The translations under genes were made by a program, and so were the position numbers. The notes under the pieces were generated by a model, which had not been told where the DNA came from, made no database searches, and saw only the letters and a program-made list of their open reading frames with translations. Shown here piece after piece: positions 1 through 8,389 of a stretch of DNA of 46,403 bases. Source of the DNA: Actinomycetota bacterium (lineage in GTDB: Bacteria > Actinomycetota > Actinomycetes > Actinomycetales > Microbacteriaceae); contig JAFDWK010000044.1 of assembly GCA_018268515.1 (NCBI GenBank), positions 1 through 46,403 on the forward strand. The letters are read 5' to 3'. Numbering within the stretch: the stretch's first letter is position 1; the number at the start of each line of letters is the position of its first letter.

Positions 1-329
1 ACCGGGTCCACCCCCGGGGCCGGTGCCGTGCCCGCCGTGTTCGTCATACCCCCATCCAACCCGGGGCCACCGACATTCCAGGCCCGAAAACAACCAGATC
101 AGACCCTGGAAATATCACGGTTCCATCACGACTCCAGGCCATGGCGAATACACGGCGCGCTGCGCCGCCACAGCACGCGGACGTCGACACAGCGCGCACG
201 TCGGTCCCCACGTCATCGCCATCCGAGAACAGGGCAGACACCTGAGGAGTACCGCCGCCGGCGTCCTCGCACGAGGTCGGCCATCCCCTCCTTCACAGGG
301 GCCGGATCGCTCCTCGGTACGCTCGGACC
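1..329. other. left-edge region without a confident gene
   Basis: I see no ORF here that resembles a known family. The open frames have the arginine/proline/alanine-rich composition typical of non-coding frames in high-GC DNA. The only functional signal is at the right end: TACGCT at 318-323 lies exactly 6 nt before the ATG at 330 and fits an actinobacterial -10 element for a leaderless transcript of the YihY gene. Confidence 0.5.
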
Positions 330-1370
330 ATGGCCACTCGCACCGGATCCGAGCACGCGCCGGCGCCGAAGCCGTGGCTCCCGCGCACGATCGACGCTGT
401 GCTGACCCGGGTGCTGCGCTGGCGGGTCGCCCGCGCGTGGTTGCTGTACTCCGAGAAGCACGGACCGGCGCTGGCGGACGGCATCACCTATCGCGCCCTG
501 TTCAGCGTGTTCGCGGCCGTGCTGCTGGGCTTCTCCGCGGCCGGGCTGTGGCTGGCCGGGAATCCGGAGGCGCTCGGCGCGCTCGTGCGGGCCGTCGACG
601 CCGCCATCCCCGGGCTCATCGGCTCCGGCGGCCTCGTGGACCCCGCCCAGATCACCGCCCCGGCCGGACTGTCGATCGCTGGTCTCGCCTCACTCGCCGG
701 ACTGATCGGCGCCGCACTCGGCGCGATCGGATCCCTGCGCATCGCTCTGCGCACCCTTGCGGGGGGCCTTGCCGACGACGTGCAGTGGTACTGGGTGATC
801 CTGCGCAACCTCGGCCTCGCGATCGGCATCGGGATCGCATTCGTGCTGAGCGCCGCCGCCACGGTGGTCGGCTCGCTCGGCCTGGATCGTATCGCCGGAC
901 TCCTCGGGCTGGCGCACTCCCCCGCAATGGCCTGGGGCGAGCGGATCCTGTCCCTCCTCATCGTCTTCGCCCTCGATGCCGCCCTGATCGCCGCGCTGTT
1001 CACGGTGCTGTCCGGCGTGCGCGCCGATCGCCGCATCCTGTGGACCGGATCCGCGCTCGGCGGGGTCGGGCTTCTCGTGCTGCAGCAGCTGTCCGCACTG
1101 TTCGTGGGCGGCGCCGCGGCCAATCCGCTGCTCGTCTCCTTCGCGGCGCTCATCGCGCTGCTGCTGTGGCTGAACCTGTCCGCACAGGTCGTGCTGCTCG
1201 CGAGCGCCTGGATCATCACGGGCGTCGAGGACGGGGAGGACCGCGCGTCCGGACACCCGCGCTCCTTCACCGAGCGCCGCCTCGATCGCGCAGAGCGCCT
1301 GCTCGCCGCGGCTGCCGCCGAGCGCGACATGGCCCGGGAGCAGGTCGCGAAAGAGCGGGCCTCCCGCTGA
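330..1370 (+). CDS. YihY/BrkB family inner-membrane protein
   Basis: Predicted polytopic membrane protein of the YihY/virulence factor BrkB family, 346 aa, about the usual family length. The N-terminal part carries the family's start region (residues about 36-55, with KHGPALADGITYRALFS), followed by about six hydrophobic segments and a charged, probably cytoplasmic tail rich in Arg/Glu/Ala (after residue about 300). The biochemical role of the family is not settled; the old annotation as ribonuclease BN is wrong. A TACGCT -10-like element 6 nt before the ATG suggests a leaderless mRNA, which supports this start. It converges with the LmeA-like gene, with only 4 nt between the two stop codons. 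The family call is confident; no function beyond an envelope location is inferred. Confidence 0.88.
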   Translation: MATRTGSEHAPAPKPWLPRTIDAVLTRVLRWRVARAWLLYSEKHGPALADGITYRALFSVFAAVLLGFSAAGLWLAGNPEALGALVRAVDAAIPGLIGSGGLVDPAQITAPAGLSIAGLASLAGLIGAALGAIGSLRIALRTLAGGLADDVQWYWVILRNLGLAIGIGIAFVLSAAATVVGSLGLDRIAGLLGLAHSPAMAWGERILSLLIVFALDAALIAALFTVLSGVRADRRILWTGSALGGVGLLVLQQLSALFVGGAAANPLLVSFAALIALLLWLNLSAQVVLLASAWIITGVEDGEDRASGHPRSFTERRLDRAERLLAAAAAERDMAREQVAKERASR

Positions 1371-1374
1371 CCGG

Positions 1375-2301
1375 TTATCCGGCCGGGCAGGTCCCGTTCT
1401 CGAGCAGTGCCGGATCGGTGGTGATCGCACTGTCGGCCGCGAACGTCGCCACCAGGGCGTCGCCGTCCACGCGCAGCCCGCTCAGGTGCACGCCCGCGGG
1501 AAGCCGGTCGGCGATGCACACCTTCTGCGTCTCGAACAGCGGCCTGAGCGCGGCGCCGAACGGAGACGATGCCGCCGTGGCTTGATCCACCGTCAGCGCG
1601 CCGATCGTCGCCGACGTGGGCGCGAAGGTCAGCTCACCACCCGCCGCACCCGGTGTGAGCGCGAGAGCGAGCGGCACGGTCGCGCCGAAGAGCTTCACGG
1701 ATCCGGTGGCTTTGACGTCCTTGCCGTCGAGCGTCACGGTCTCGATGGGAGTGGATCCGGTCGCGCTCTTCACCGCCTTCTCGAGCTGGTCCGCGGTGAT
1801 CCGGAAGGTGCCCTTCGCACTGCCCAGCTCGCCGCCGCGGATCGGCACGCCCGTCGCGTCGACGTGCACGGCGCTCGTGATCGGCCCGATCGCGACGCTC
1901 TTCGAGGAGAGGCGGACGTCGTCGAGGCGGCCGGTCACCAGCTGCGGCAGCACGATCCCGCCGACGTTCACGTCGAGCTGCTGATCCGCGGGGAGCTTGA
2001 GCGCCGTGATCACCTGCGAGCGGATCTGCTGCGCGACCACGGCGCGCGCCGCGAACTCGCCGCCCACCAGGAGCGCGGCGAGCACGACGACGGCGATCCC
2101 GACGGCCCAGGGCCAGCGCGCGCGACGGCGCCGGGGCGGAACCGCGATCGGGGCCGACGGCAGTGGCGGACGCGGGGGGACGACTCCGCCGCCCGGCGTG
2201 CCCGCGTCGGCGCCGCGCGGCAGCGGCACCGTGGGATGCTCCTGCCCGAGGCTCTGCGGATACGGCTCCGTGGGGTGCGTGCCCGCATCGGCGCCGCTCA
2301 C
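1375..2301 (-). CDS. LmeA-type phospholipid-binding lipoprotein-like protein (DUF2993)
   Basis: Membrane-anchored protein of the DUF2993/LmeA family, 308 aa. A Pro-rich cytoplasmic N-terminus (about 70 residues) and a basic stretch (RRRRARWPW) precede one membrane segment (about 15 hydrophobic residues ending in ALLVGGEF), then an extracytoplasmic domain with the family pattern VGGIVLPQLVTGRLDDVRL. LmeA-type proteins bind phospholipids and, in mycobacteria, act in mannan elongation in the periplasm; that role is known for the family only. The GTG start at 2301 lies one base after the argS stop codon, so it is translationally coupled to argS. A longer upstream reading would run into argS and is rejected. 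Confidence 0.8.
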   Translation of the reverse strand: MSGADAGTHPTEPYPQSLGQEHPTVPLPRGADAGTPGGGVVPPRPPLPSAPIAVPPRRRRARWPWAVGIAVVVLAALLVGGEFAARAVVAQQIRSQVITALKLPADQQLDVNVGGIVLPQLVTGRLDDVRLSSKSVAIGPITSAVHVDATGVPIRGGELGSAKGTFRITADQLEKAVKSATGSTPIETVTLDGKDVKATGSVKLFGATVPLALALTPGAAGGELTFAPTSATIGALTVDQATAASSPFGAALRPLFETQKVCIADRLPAGVHLSGLRVDGDALVATFAADSAITTDPALLENGTCPAG

Positions 2302-2302
2302 G

Positions 2303-3970
2303 TCACATCCGCTCCGGAGCGGACACTCCGAGCAGCCCGAGCCCGTTGCGCAGCACCTGTCCGGTCGCATCGTTCAGCCACAGGCGGGTGCGGTGCACGT
2401 CTTCGACCGGAGCGTCACCGAGCGGGATCACCCGGCAGCTGTCGTACCAGCGGTGGTAGAGCCCGGCGAGCTCCTCCAGGTAGCGCGCGATGCGGTGCGG
2501 CTCGCGCACCTCGGCGGCGAAGGCCACGATCCGCGGGAACTCCTGCAGCGCACCCAGGAGCGCCGACTCGGTCTCGTGGGTGAGCAGCTCGGGCGCGAAC
2601 GCCGAGCGGTCCACTCCCGAGTCGGCCGCGTTGCGGGACACGTTGTGGGTGCGCGCGTGCGCGTACTGCACGTAGAACACCGGGTTGTCGTTGGTGCGCT
2701 TCTGCAGCAGCTCGGGATCCAGCGAGAGCGGCGAATCGGCCGGCGAGCGCTCGAGCGAATACCGCAGCGCGTCGGTGCCGAGCCATTCCCGCAGGTCGTC
2801 CATCTCGATGATGTTGCCGGCGCGCTTGCTGAGGCGGGCACCGCCCACCGACACGAGCTGCCCGATGAGCACCTCGACGTCCTTCTCCGGATCGTCGCCG
2901 GCCGCGCCGGCGAGGGCCTTCAGGCGGTGCACGTAGCCGTGGTGATCGGCGCCGAGCAGGTAGATCTTGTGCTCGAAGCCGCGGTCGCCCTTGTTCAGGT
3001 AGTACGCGGCGTCGGCGGCGAAGTACGTGTACTCGCCGTTCGAGCGCCGGATCACGCGGTCCTTGTCGTCGCCGAAGTCGGTGGTGCGCACCCACACGGC
3101 GTCGTCCTCGTCGAACACGTGGCCCTGCGCGCGCAGCCGGTCCACAGCCTGGTCGACGAGGCTCGGCTCGCCGTCCTCGCCCTTCGCGTGCAGGATCCGC
3201 TCCGAGAACCAGACGTCGAAGACGACGTTGAACTTCGCGAGCGACTCCTTCTGCTCGGCGAGCTGGTACTGGTAGCCGAGTTCTCGGGCCACGACCAGCT
3301 GCTCGGCCTCGTCGAGGGCCAGCAGATCCGGCCTGTCGGCGAGCACGCGCTGCGCGATGTCGGCGATGTAGCTGCCCGCATACCCGCCCTCGGGCGTCGG
3401 CTCGCCCTTCGCCGCGGCCACGATGGATCCGGCGAAGCGCTCCATCTGGGCGCCCGCGTCGTTGATGTAGAACTCGCGCGCCACCGTTGCGCCGCTGGCG
3501 TCGAGCAGTCGGGCGATGGCGTCGCCGAGCGCGGCCCAGCGGGTGTGACCGATGTGCAGCGGCCCGGTCGGGTTCGCGGAGACGAATTCGACGTTGATCG
3601 ATCGCCCGGCCTGCGAGGCGTTGCGTCCGTACGCCTCGCCCTCGTCGACGATGATCTTCGCGAGCGCACCGGCGGCGCCCGCCTCCAGGCGCACGTTGAG
3701 GAAGCCGGGACCGGCGACCGAGGCCTCGGCGATGCCGTCGACGGCGGCGAGGCCCTCGGCGATCTGCTGCGCGAGCTCCCGCGGGTTCGCGCCGAGCTGC
3801 TTGGCGAGGCGCATGGCGACATTGGTCGCCCAGTCGCCGTGGTCGCGGTTGCGCGGGCGCTCCAGCACGATGTCGTCGGCTTCGAGTGCGAGCGGCTCCC
3901 CCGGTCGTCGCTCGTCCGCGATCGGGACGAGGACGGACAGGATCGCTGCGGCGAGGGCTTCGGGGTTCAT
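2303..3970 (-). CDS. argS: arginyl-tRNA synthetase
   Basis: Class I aminoacyl-tRNA synthetase that charges tRNA-Arg with arginine using ATP in the cytoplasm. 555 aa, normal length. The ATP-binding HIGH motif is at residues 139-142 (SANPTGPLHIGHTRWA), the KMSK-like loop reads RLSKRAGN, and the C-terminal DALR anticodon-binding domain begins near YVQYAHARTHNV. The N-terminal additive domain (residues 1-110), which recognises the tRNA D-loop, is present. The ATG is preceded by TAGAAT (minus strand, 3985-3980) with a 9-nt gap and no Shine-Dalgarno sequence, so the mRNA is probably leaderless or nearly so. It heads a two-gene unit with the LmeA-like gene. A tRNA-Arg gene lies 6.5 kb away. Confidence 0.97.
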   Translation of the reverse strand: MNPEALAAAILSVLVPIADERRPGEPLALEADDIVLERPRNRDHGDWATNVAMRLAKQLGANPRELAQQIAEGLAAVDGIAEASVAGPGFLNVRLEAGAAGALAKIIVDEGEAYGRNASQAGRSINVEFVSANPTGPLHIGHTRWAALGDAIARLLDASGATVAREFYINDAGAQMERFAGSIVAAAKGEPTPEGGYAGSYIADIAQRVLADRPDLLALDEAEQLVVARELGYQYQLAEQKESLAKFNVVFDVWFSERILHAKGEDGEPSLVDQAVDRLRAQGHVFDEDDAVWVRTTDFGDDKDRVIRRSNGEYTYFAADAAYYLNKGDRGFEHKIYLLGADHHGYVHRLKALAGAAGDDPEKDVEVLIGQLVSVGGARLSKRAGNIIEMDDLREWLGTDALRYSLERSPADSPLSLDPELLQKRTNDNPVFYVQYAHARTHNVSRNAADSGVDRSAFAPELLTHETESALLGALQEFPRIVAFAAEVREPHRIARYLEELAGLYHRWYDSCRVIPLGDAPVEDVHRTRLWLNDATGQVLRNGLGLLGVSAPERM

Positions 3971-4133
3971 AGGGTATCGATTCTAGGCGGTGCCGCCTGA
4001 CCGGAATCCCCGGGCCGCCGGCACGAGGCCGCCCCGTTCCGGAGCGTTCCTCGGCAGGGATCCTCGCCGGGAGGACGTGCCCGGAGGCCGTCACGGCGAC
4101 CCGGCCCGGATCATGTCGCGCGGCACGGAGGGT
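3971..4133. other. intergenic region upstream of argS
   Basis: 163 bp between the argS start and the end of the kinase gene. It holds the argS -10-like element (TAGAAT on the minus strand at 3980-3985). I see no other structured element. Confidence 0.5.
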
Positions 4134-5120
4134 TCAGCCGAGGATCCCCGCGCGCACCTGCGCGAGTGTGCCCTCATCCGCCTCGACGCCGCGGTGTCGC
4201 AGGGCGAGCATCGTCGCCCCGGCCGCGCCGCTGTCCACCGGGACGAACGGCTGATCGCCGAACGCCGCGGCGAAGTGCTGCCGCAGCAGCTGCTGCGGCG
4301 CACCGGCCCTGGCCACGATGCTGCCGCCCACCACGACGGGGCCCGGGCCCGCCTGCACGAGTGCGACCGTGCGCACGAGCTGCTCCCCCGCGCCGGCCAG
4401 GATGCGCCGCGCCACCGGGTCGCCGGCATCGGCCGCGTCGAAGACCAGCGGGGCGAGGCCGGCGAGCTGCACCGGCCGCTGCGCGTAGAGCGCGCGGATC
4501 AGCTGCTCGAGACCTGCGGGCCGTCCGTCCCCGCCTCGGGCATGGGCACCGTCCGCGGCCACTCCGGCCGCCTGCAGCACCAGAGGCGTCAGCGCCGTTC
4601 CCGGTCCGAGCCCGTCCAGCTCGTCCACCGCCGCAGCCGCCGCACGCCGCCCGATCCAGAAGCCGCTGCCCCGGTCGCCGAGCAGCCATCCCAGTCCATC
4701 CGCGGTCGCGACGATCCGGCCGTCCTCTACGCGCACCGCGCTCGCCCCGGTGCCGCACACGACGCCGTAGCCGACCGGATCGACCGCGCCGCTCGCATAC
4801 ATCGCCAGCAGATCCGACTCGAACGCAAGCCCGCCCGCGAACCCGTCCTCCCGCAGGGGATCCAGGATCCAGTCCGACACGCCGCCGCGGGCGTCGTGCC
4901 CGGCCATCGCGATGACGATCCCCGCCACGTCCGACAGCTCTGCCCCGGCGGCCGCGAGCGCGGTGCCGATCGCTCGCCGCACCTCGGCGAGCGCGATGGG
5001 AGATCCCGATGAGGTGGGGTTTCCGCTGCCTCCGCGGCCGAACCCGAGGACGCGTCCCTCACGCGTCGCGAGCACCGCTCTCGTGGACGTCCCACCCGCA
5101 TCCACCCCGATCACGAGCAC
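4134..5120 (-). CDS. BadF/BadG-type sugar kinase, probable N-acetylglucosamine kinase
   Basis: Actin-fold (ASKHA) ATP-dependent kinase of the BadF/BadG/BcrA/BcrD family that includes N-acetylglucosamine kinases. The phosphate-1 motif is at the extreme N-terminus (DAGGTSTRAVL, residues 7-17), the phosphate-2/adenosine elements follow as CGTGASAVR and VVVGGSIVARAG, and DRGSGFWIGRRA is typical of this family. About 328 aa, normal size. I chose the GTG at 5120, which puts the motif a few residues from the start as in relatives; a TTG at 5132 would add four residues. It is divergent from the RpiR regulator and ngc transport genes, so phosphorylation of imported GlcNAc is the likely role. Substrate is inferred from neighbours, not from residues. 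Confidence 0.82.
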   Translation of the reverse strand: MLVIGVDAGGTSTRAVLATREGRVLGFGRGGSGNPTSSGSPIALAEVRRAIGTALAAAGAELSDVAGIVIAMAGHDARGGVSDWILDPLREDGFAGGLAFESDLLAMYASGAVDPVGYGVVCGTGASAVRVEDGRIVATADGLGWLLGDRGSGFWIGRRAAAAAVDELDGLGPGTALTPLVLQAAGVAADGAHARGGDGRPAGLEQLIRALYAQRPVQLAGLAPLVFDAADAGDPVARRILAGAGEQLVRTVALVQAGPGPVVVGGSIVARAGAPQQLLRQHFAAAFGDQPFVPVDSGAAGATMLALRHRGVEADEGTLAQVRAGILG

Positions 5121-5149
5121 GTTGCACCCCAATTTGTTATCTGTCCTAC

Positions 5150-5179
5150 TTGATTTTTCGTCCGGGACCTGATGAGAAT
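5150..5179 (+). promoter_or_regulatory. probable promoter of the RpiR-SIS-ngc locus
   Basis: TTGATT at 5150-5155 and GAGAAT at 5174-5179 are separated by 18 nt and match -35/-10 elements at 4 of 6 positions or better. They lie about 50 nt before the preferred GTG start at 5232, leaving room for a leader with a Shine-Dalgarno sequence. The -10 element lies inside the palindrome at 5171-5189. Confidence 0.45.
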
Positions 5180-5189
5180 GTTTTTCATC
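5171..5189. promoter_or_regulatory. candidate operator palindrome (RpiR/MurR type)
   Basis: An imperfect 19-bp palindrome, GATGAGAATGTTTTTCATC, with perfect GATGA/TCATC ends and matching inner AA/TT pairs. It covers the proposed -10 element between the divergent kinase and regulator genes, the classic place for an autoregulatory operator. RpiR/MurR proteins bind as dimers to AT-rich palindromes, so this fits, but binding is inferred. Confidence 0.5.
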
Positions 5190-5231
5190 CGAACCATGTC
5201 GATCTACGACTCATTTTCACCGGAGGCAATG

Positions 5232-6173
5232 GTGCCACTCATGCAGGACGTCGGCAACGAGTTGTCGATCACGCAGCGCATCTCGCTGCGGCGTCCGGCG
5301 ATGCCCAAGGCCATGGCGAAGATCGCCGACGTGATCTCGGCCCAGCCCACCGCTCCGGTCGAGCTGACCATCACCGAACTCGCCGATCAGGCCGGCACCT
5401 CGGCGGCGACGGTCACCCGATTCTGCCGGGCGATCGGCTTCGAGGGCTACACGCAGTTCCGGGTCGGGGTCGCGGCGGAGTCCGGGCGCGGAGACGCGGG
5501 GACCACCTGGCGCACCGACATCGCCGAGGACATCGGCCAGGACGACCCCGCCGACCGGGTGCTACTGACGCTGCTCGGCCTGCACACCCGCAGCATGGAG
5601 ATCACCACCGGCCTGCTCGACCTCGACGACGTCCAGCTCGTGGCGCGCGCGATCTCGGAAGCGCGGCACGTCGACATCTACGGCGTCGGCGGCAGCGGCG
5701 TCATCGCCGACGAGTTCCGCGGCCGCCTCTACCGCATCGGCGTGAACGCGCACTCGTGGTCGGACGTGCACGACGGGCTCACCAGCGCCGTGCTGCAGGA
5801 CGGGTCGTCCGTGGCGGTCGGCATCTCCAACACCGGGCGCACCGAGGAGACCATCGAGATGCTCGCGCACGCCCGCGCGGCCGGCGCCCTCACCGTCGCG
5901 ATCACGACCGACGCCGATTCCTGGCTCGCCTCGAGCGCCGACGTCGCCCTGATCACGGCATCGGAGAATCCGGCACAGCGTCCGGACGACCTCTCCATCA
6001 AGCACGCGCAGCTGCTCGTCATCGACCTGCTCTACGTGCTCGTGGCGCAGCGGACGCTCGGGCAGGCCGCGACGCGGCTGGCCGCCAGCGCCATGGCCGT
6101 CTCCGCGCACCGCCGCAGCTCGTCGCCGCACGACGAACCCCACCCCCGCCGGCAGAAGGAGTCCCGTCGATGA
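5232..6173 (+). CDS. RpiR/MurR family transcriptional regulator
   Basis: Transcription factor with an N-terminal RpiR-type helix-turn-helix (TITELADQAGTSAATVTRFC) and a C-terminal SIS phosphosugar-binding domain (VDIYGVGGSGVIADEF followed by GISNTGRTEETIEML). It probably senses a phosphorylated amino sugar and controls the adjoining kinase, SIS and ngc genes. The frame is open from 5172, but I prefer the GTG at 5232: it has a GGAGG Shine-Dalgarno at 5222-5226 with 5-nt spacing, and starting there leaves the promoter and palindrome outside the coding region. Alternatives are ATG at 5172, 5196, 5229 or 5241. The stop overlaps the next start (ATGA). Confidence 0.88.
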   Translation: MPLMQDVGNELSITQRISLRRPAMPKAMAKIADVISAQPTAPVELTITELADQAGTSAATVTRFCRAIGFEGYTQFRVGVAAESGRGDAGTTWRTDIAEDIGQDDPADRVLLTLLGLHTRSMEITTGLLDLDDVQLVARAISEARHVDIYGVGGSGVIADEFRGRLYRIGVNAHSWSDVHDGLTSAVLQDGSSVAVGISNTGRTEETIEMLAHARAAGALTVAITTDADSWLASSADVALITASENPAQRPDDLSIKHAQLLVIDLLYVLVAQRTLGQAATRLAASAMAVSAHRRSSSPHDEPHPRRQKESRR

Positions 6174-6922
6174 GCGCCTCCCCCCTGGACCTCCTCCACG
6201 AAGCCGAGTCCCGCCTGGAGCGGCTCGCCGCCGACGCGCAGCACGGAGCGCTGGATACGGCGATCGACCTGCTCGTCGCCGCCCTCCGCGCCGGAGGCAT
6301 CATCCAGGCGTTCGGCACCGGGCACTCCGAGGCCTTCGCCATGGAGATCGCGGGGCGTGCGGGCGGGCTCATCCCGACCAACCGCATCGCGTTGCGCGAC
6401 ATCGTGCTGCACGGCGAGCGCACCGCCGACGTGCTCACCGGCTCTCTCGAGCGCGAGCCGTGGGTCGTCGACGAACTCATGGCAGTCTCCCCCATCGCCG
6501 AGAACGACGTGTTCGTGATCGCCTCCAACTCGGGCGTGAACGGATCCGTCGTCGGCGTGGCCCTGTGGGCCAAGGAGCACGGCCACAAGGTCATCGCCGT
6601 CACGAGCCTCGACCACACCGCCCGGGTCGACCCCAAGCACCCCAGCGGCAAGCGCCTCAGCGAGATCGCCGACGTCGTGATCGACAATCTCGCGCCCTAC
6701 GGCGACTCCACGCTGCAGGTCACCGAGACCATCTCCGCCGGCGCGATCTCGTCGATCACGGCCGCGTTCATCGCCCAGCTGCTCACGCTCGGCGTCGCCC
6801 GCTCGATCGCGGAGGCCGGCGATGTGCCGCCGATGTACATCTCGGCGAACATCCCGGGCGGCGACGCGCACAACGCCGCTCTCGAAGCCCGCTACCTCGA
6901 CCGGCTCCGCCGCGGCGCCTGA
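6170..6922 (+). CDS. SIS-domain phosphosugar-binding protein (UPF0309/COG4821 type)
   Basis: 250-aa protein with one SIS domain covering most of its length. Glycine/serine loops typical of sugar-phosphate binding are visible at GGIIQAFGTGHSEAF (residues about 42-56) and VIASNSGVNGSVVG (about 115-128), and the C-terminus has VPPMYISANIPGGDAHN. Length and pattern match the UPF0309 group rather than GlmS, MurQ or GmhA. The reaction is not established. Position between the regulator and the transporter, with a 4-nt overlap and an AGAAGGAG Shine-Dalgarno 8 nt upstream, suggests it handles the phosphorylated amino sugar or a related ketose/aldose phosphate. The isomerase role is inference. Confidence 0.85.
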   Translation: MSASPLDLLHEAESRLERLAADAQHGALDTAIDLLVAALRAGGIIQAFGTGHSEAFAMEIAGRAGGLIPTNRIALRDIVLHGERTADVLTGSLEREPWVVDELMAVSPIAENDVFVIASNSGVNGSVVGVALWAKEHGHKVIAVTSLDHTARVDPKHPSGKRLSEIADVVIDNLAPYGDSTLQVTETISAGAISSITAAFIAQLLTLGVARSIAEAGDVPPMYISANIPGGDAHNAALEARYLDRLRRGA

Positions 6923-6976
6923 GCGCCCCACAGACTCATCCTCTCCCTCACCCCTCACTAAGGAAGGCAAGAACAC

Positions 6977-8389
6977 ATGGAAACCAAAGACGCTTCCATC
7001 AGCCGGCGCAGTCTGCTGCGCGGCGCTGCCCTGGCAGCCGTGATGGTGCCGCTGGGCGTCAGCCTGGCATCCTGCGCGGCCCCGGGCGGCGGCTCGGGCG
7101 GCGGTGCCGCCGGCGGCACGAAGTCGGCCGACAACCCGTTCGGCGTGGCGGCAAACTCCAAGGTCGACGCCGTGATCTTCGACGGCGGCTACGGCGTAGA
7201 TTACGTCGAGAACGCAGCGAAGATCATGGAGAAGGGCAAGACCGGGGCCTCGGTCAAGGTCTCCGCCTCCACCAAGATCGCGCAGGAGCTGCAGCCGCGC
7301 TTCGTCGGCGGCAACCCGCCGGACCTCATCGACAACTCGGGCGCCAACCAGATCGGCTGGAACACCATCCTCGACCAGCTCGAGACGCTCGACGACGTCC
7401 TGGACGCGAACAACCTCGAGGGCACCAAGATCAGCGACACGCTCTACGGCGGCGTCAAGGATCCCGGCACCTTCAACGGCAAGTTCGTCGCCCTGAACTA
7501 CGTGATGACGGTCTACGGCATCTGGTACTCGGACAAGGTCTTCAAGGACAACGGCTTCACTGTCCCGAAGACCTGGCAGGACCTGAAGGCTCTCGGCGAG
7601 GCTGCGAAGGCCAAGGGCAAGTACCTCTTCGTCTGGGGCAAGGAGGCGGCGACGTACTACCAGACCCTCGTCGTCGACTCGGCCGTCATCCAGAGCGGTG
7701 ACGACGTGCGCCTGCCGCTGGAGAATCTGAAGGAAGGCTGCTGGTCGCACCCGACCCTGCAGTCGATCCTGACGATCTTCTACGACCTGATCCAGGCCGG
7801 CTACATGAAGCCGGGCGGCGCAGGCACGCAGTTCACCCAGGCGCAGTCGCAGTGGAGCCTCGACGAGGCTGCTCTCCTCTACCCCTCGGGTTCGTGGATC
7901 GAGAACGAGATGAAGAAGCAGACGGCCGACGGCTTCACCATGAAGGGCATCGGCGAGATCCCCCTCGACGACAAGCAGACCACTCCGGCGGGCACCCTGC
8001 GCGCCGAGGCCGGCGAGCCGTTCATCGTCCCGACCAAGGCGAAGAACCCCGCCGGCGGCAAGGAACTGCTGCGCACCATGCTGTCCAAGGAGTCCGCCAC
8101 CGCGTTCGCCAAGAGCAAGCTGGCCCCGACCATCGTGAAGGGCATCGTCCCCGACGACGGCTTCGGCTCCACCGCTCTGGTGTCGCAGAAGGAGCTCCTG
8201 GACAAGGCCGGCAACAACGTCTTCACGATCAAGGCGTTCGGTCTGTACGGCATGAACTCCGACCAGCTGCCGATCTGGAACTCGTTCCTCGACGGCAAGA
8301 TGACGGTCGCCGACATCACGAAGGCGCTGCAGGATCTGACCGACAAGATCCGCAACGACAGCTCCATCACCAAGATCGAGATCAAGTAA
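6977..8389 (+). CDS. ngcE: N-acetylglucosamine/chitobiose ABC transporter substrate-binding lipoprotein
   Basis: Extracellular solute-binding lipoprotein, 470 aa. The N-terminus has a twin-arginine-like signal (SRRSLLRG, residues 9-16), a hydrophobic core and a lipobox ending at Cys33 (LASC), so it is likely exported folded and lipid-anchored. The mature part begins with NPFGV and carries VIFDGGYG and LQPRFVGGNPPDLIDNSGA, which I recognise from the Streptomyces NgcE protein that binds GlcNAc and N,N'-diacetylchitobiose. A strong Shine-Dalgarno (AAGGAAGG) precedes the ATG. The stop codon TAA overlaps the permease start (TAATG). Neighbouring sugar kinase and SIS genes support the substrate call; other oligosaccharides remain possible. 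Confidence 0.88.
   Translation: METKDASISRRSLLRGAALAAVMVPLGVSLASCAAPGGGSGGGAAGGTKSADNPFGVAANSKVDAVIFDGGYGVDYVENAAKIMEKGKTGASVKVSASTKIAQELQPRFVGGNPPDLIDNSGANQIGWNTILDQLETLDDVLDANNLEGTKISDTLYGGVKDPGTFNGKFVALNYVMTVYGIWYSDKVFKDNGFTVPKTWQDLKALGEAAKAKGKYLFVWGKEAATYYQTLVVDSAVIQSGDDVRLPLENLKEGCWSHPTLQSILTIFYDLIQAGYMKPGGAGTQFTQAQSQWSLDEAALLYPSGSWIENEMKKQTADGFTMKGIGEIPLDDKQTTPAGTLRAEAGEPFIVPTKAKNPAGGKELLRTMLSKESATAFAKSKLAPTIVKGIVPDDGFGSTALVSQKELLDKAGNNVFTIKAFGLYGMNSDQLPIWNSFLDGKMTVADITKALQDLTDKIRNDSSITKIEIK

Noticed and set aside
44-241. Minus-strand small open frame of 65 codons at the left edge
   Set aside because: No recognisable motif, no ribosome binding site, and no neighbour that would support it.
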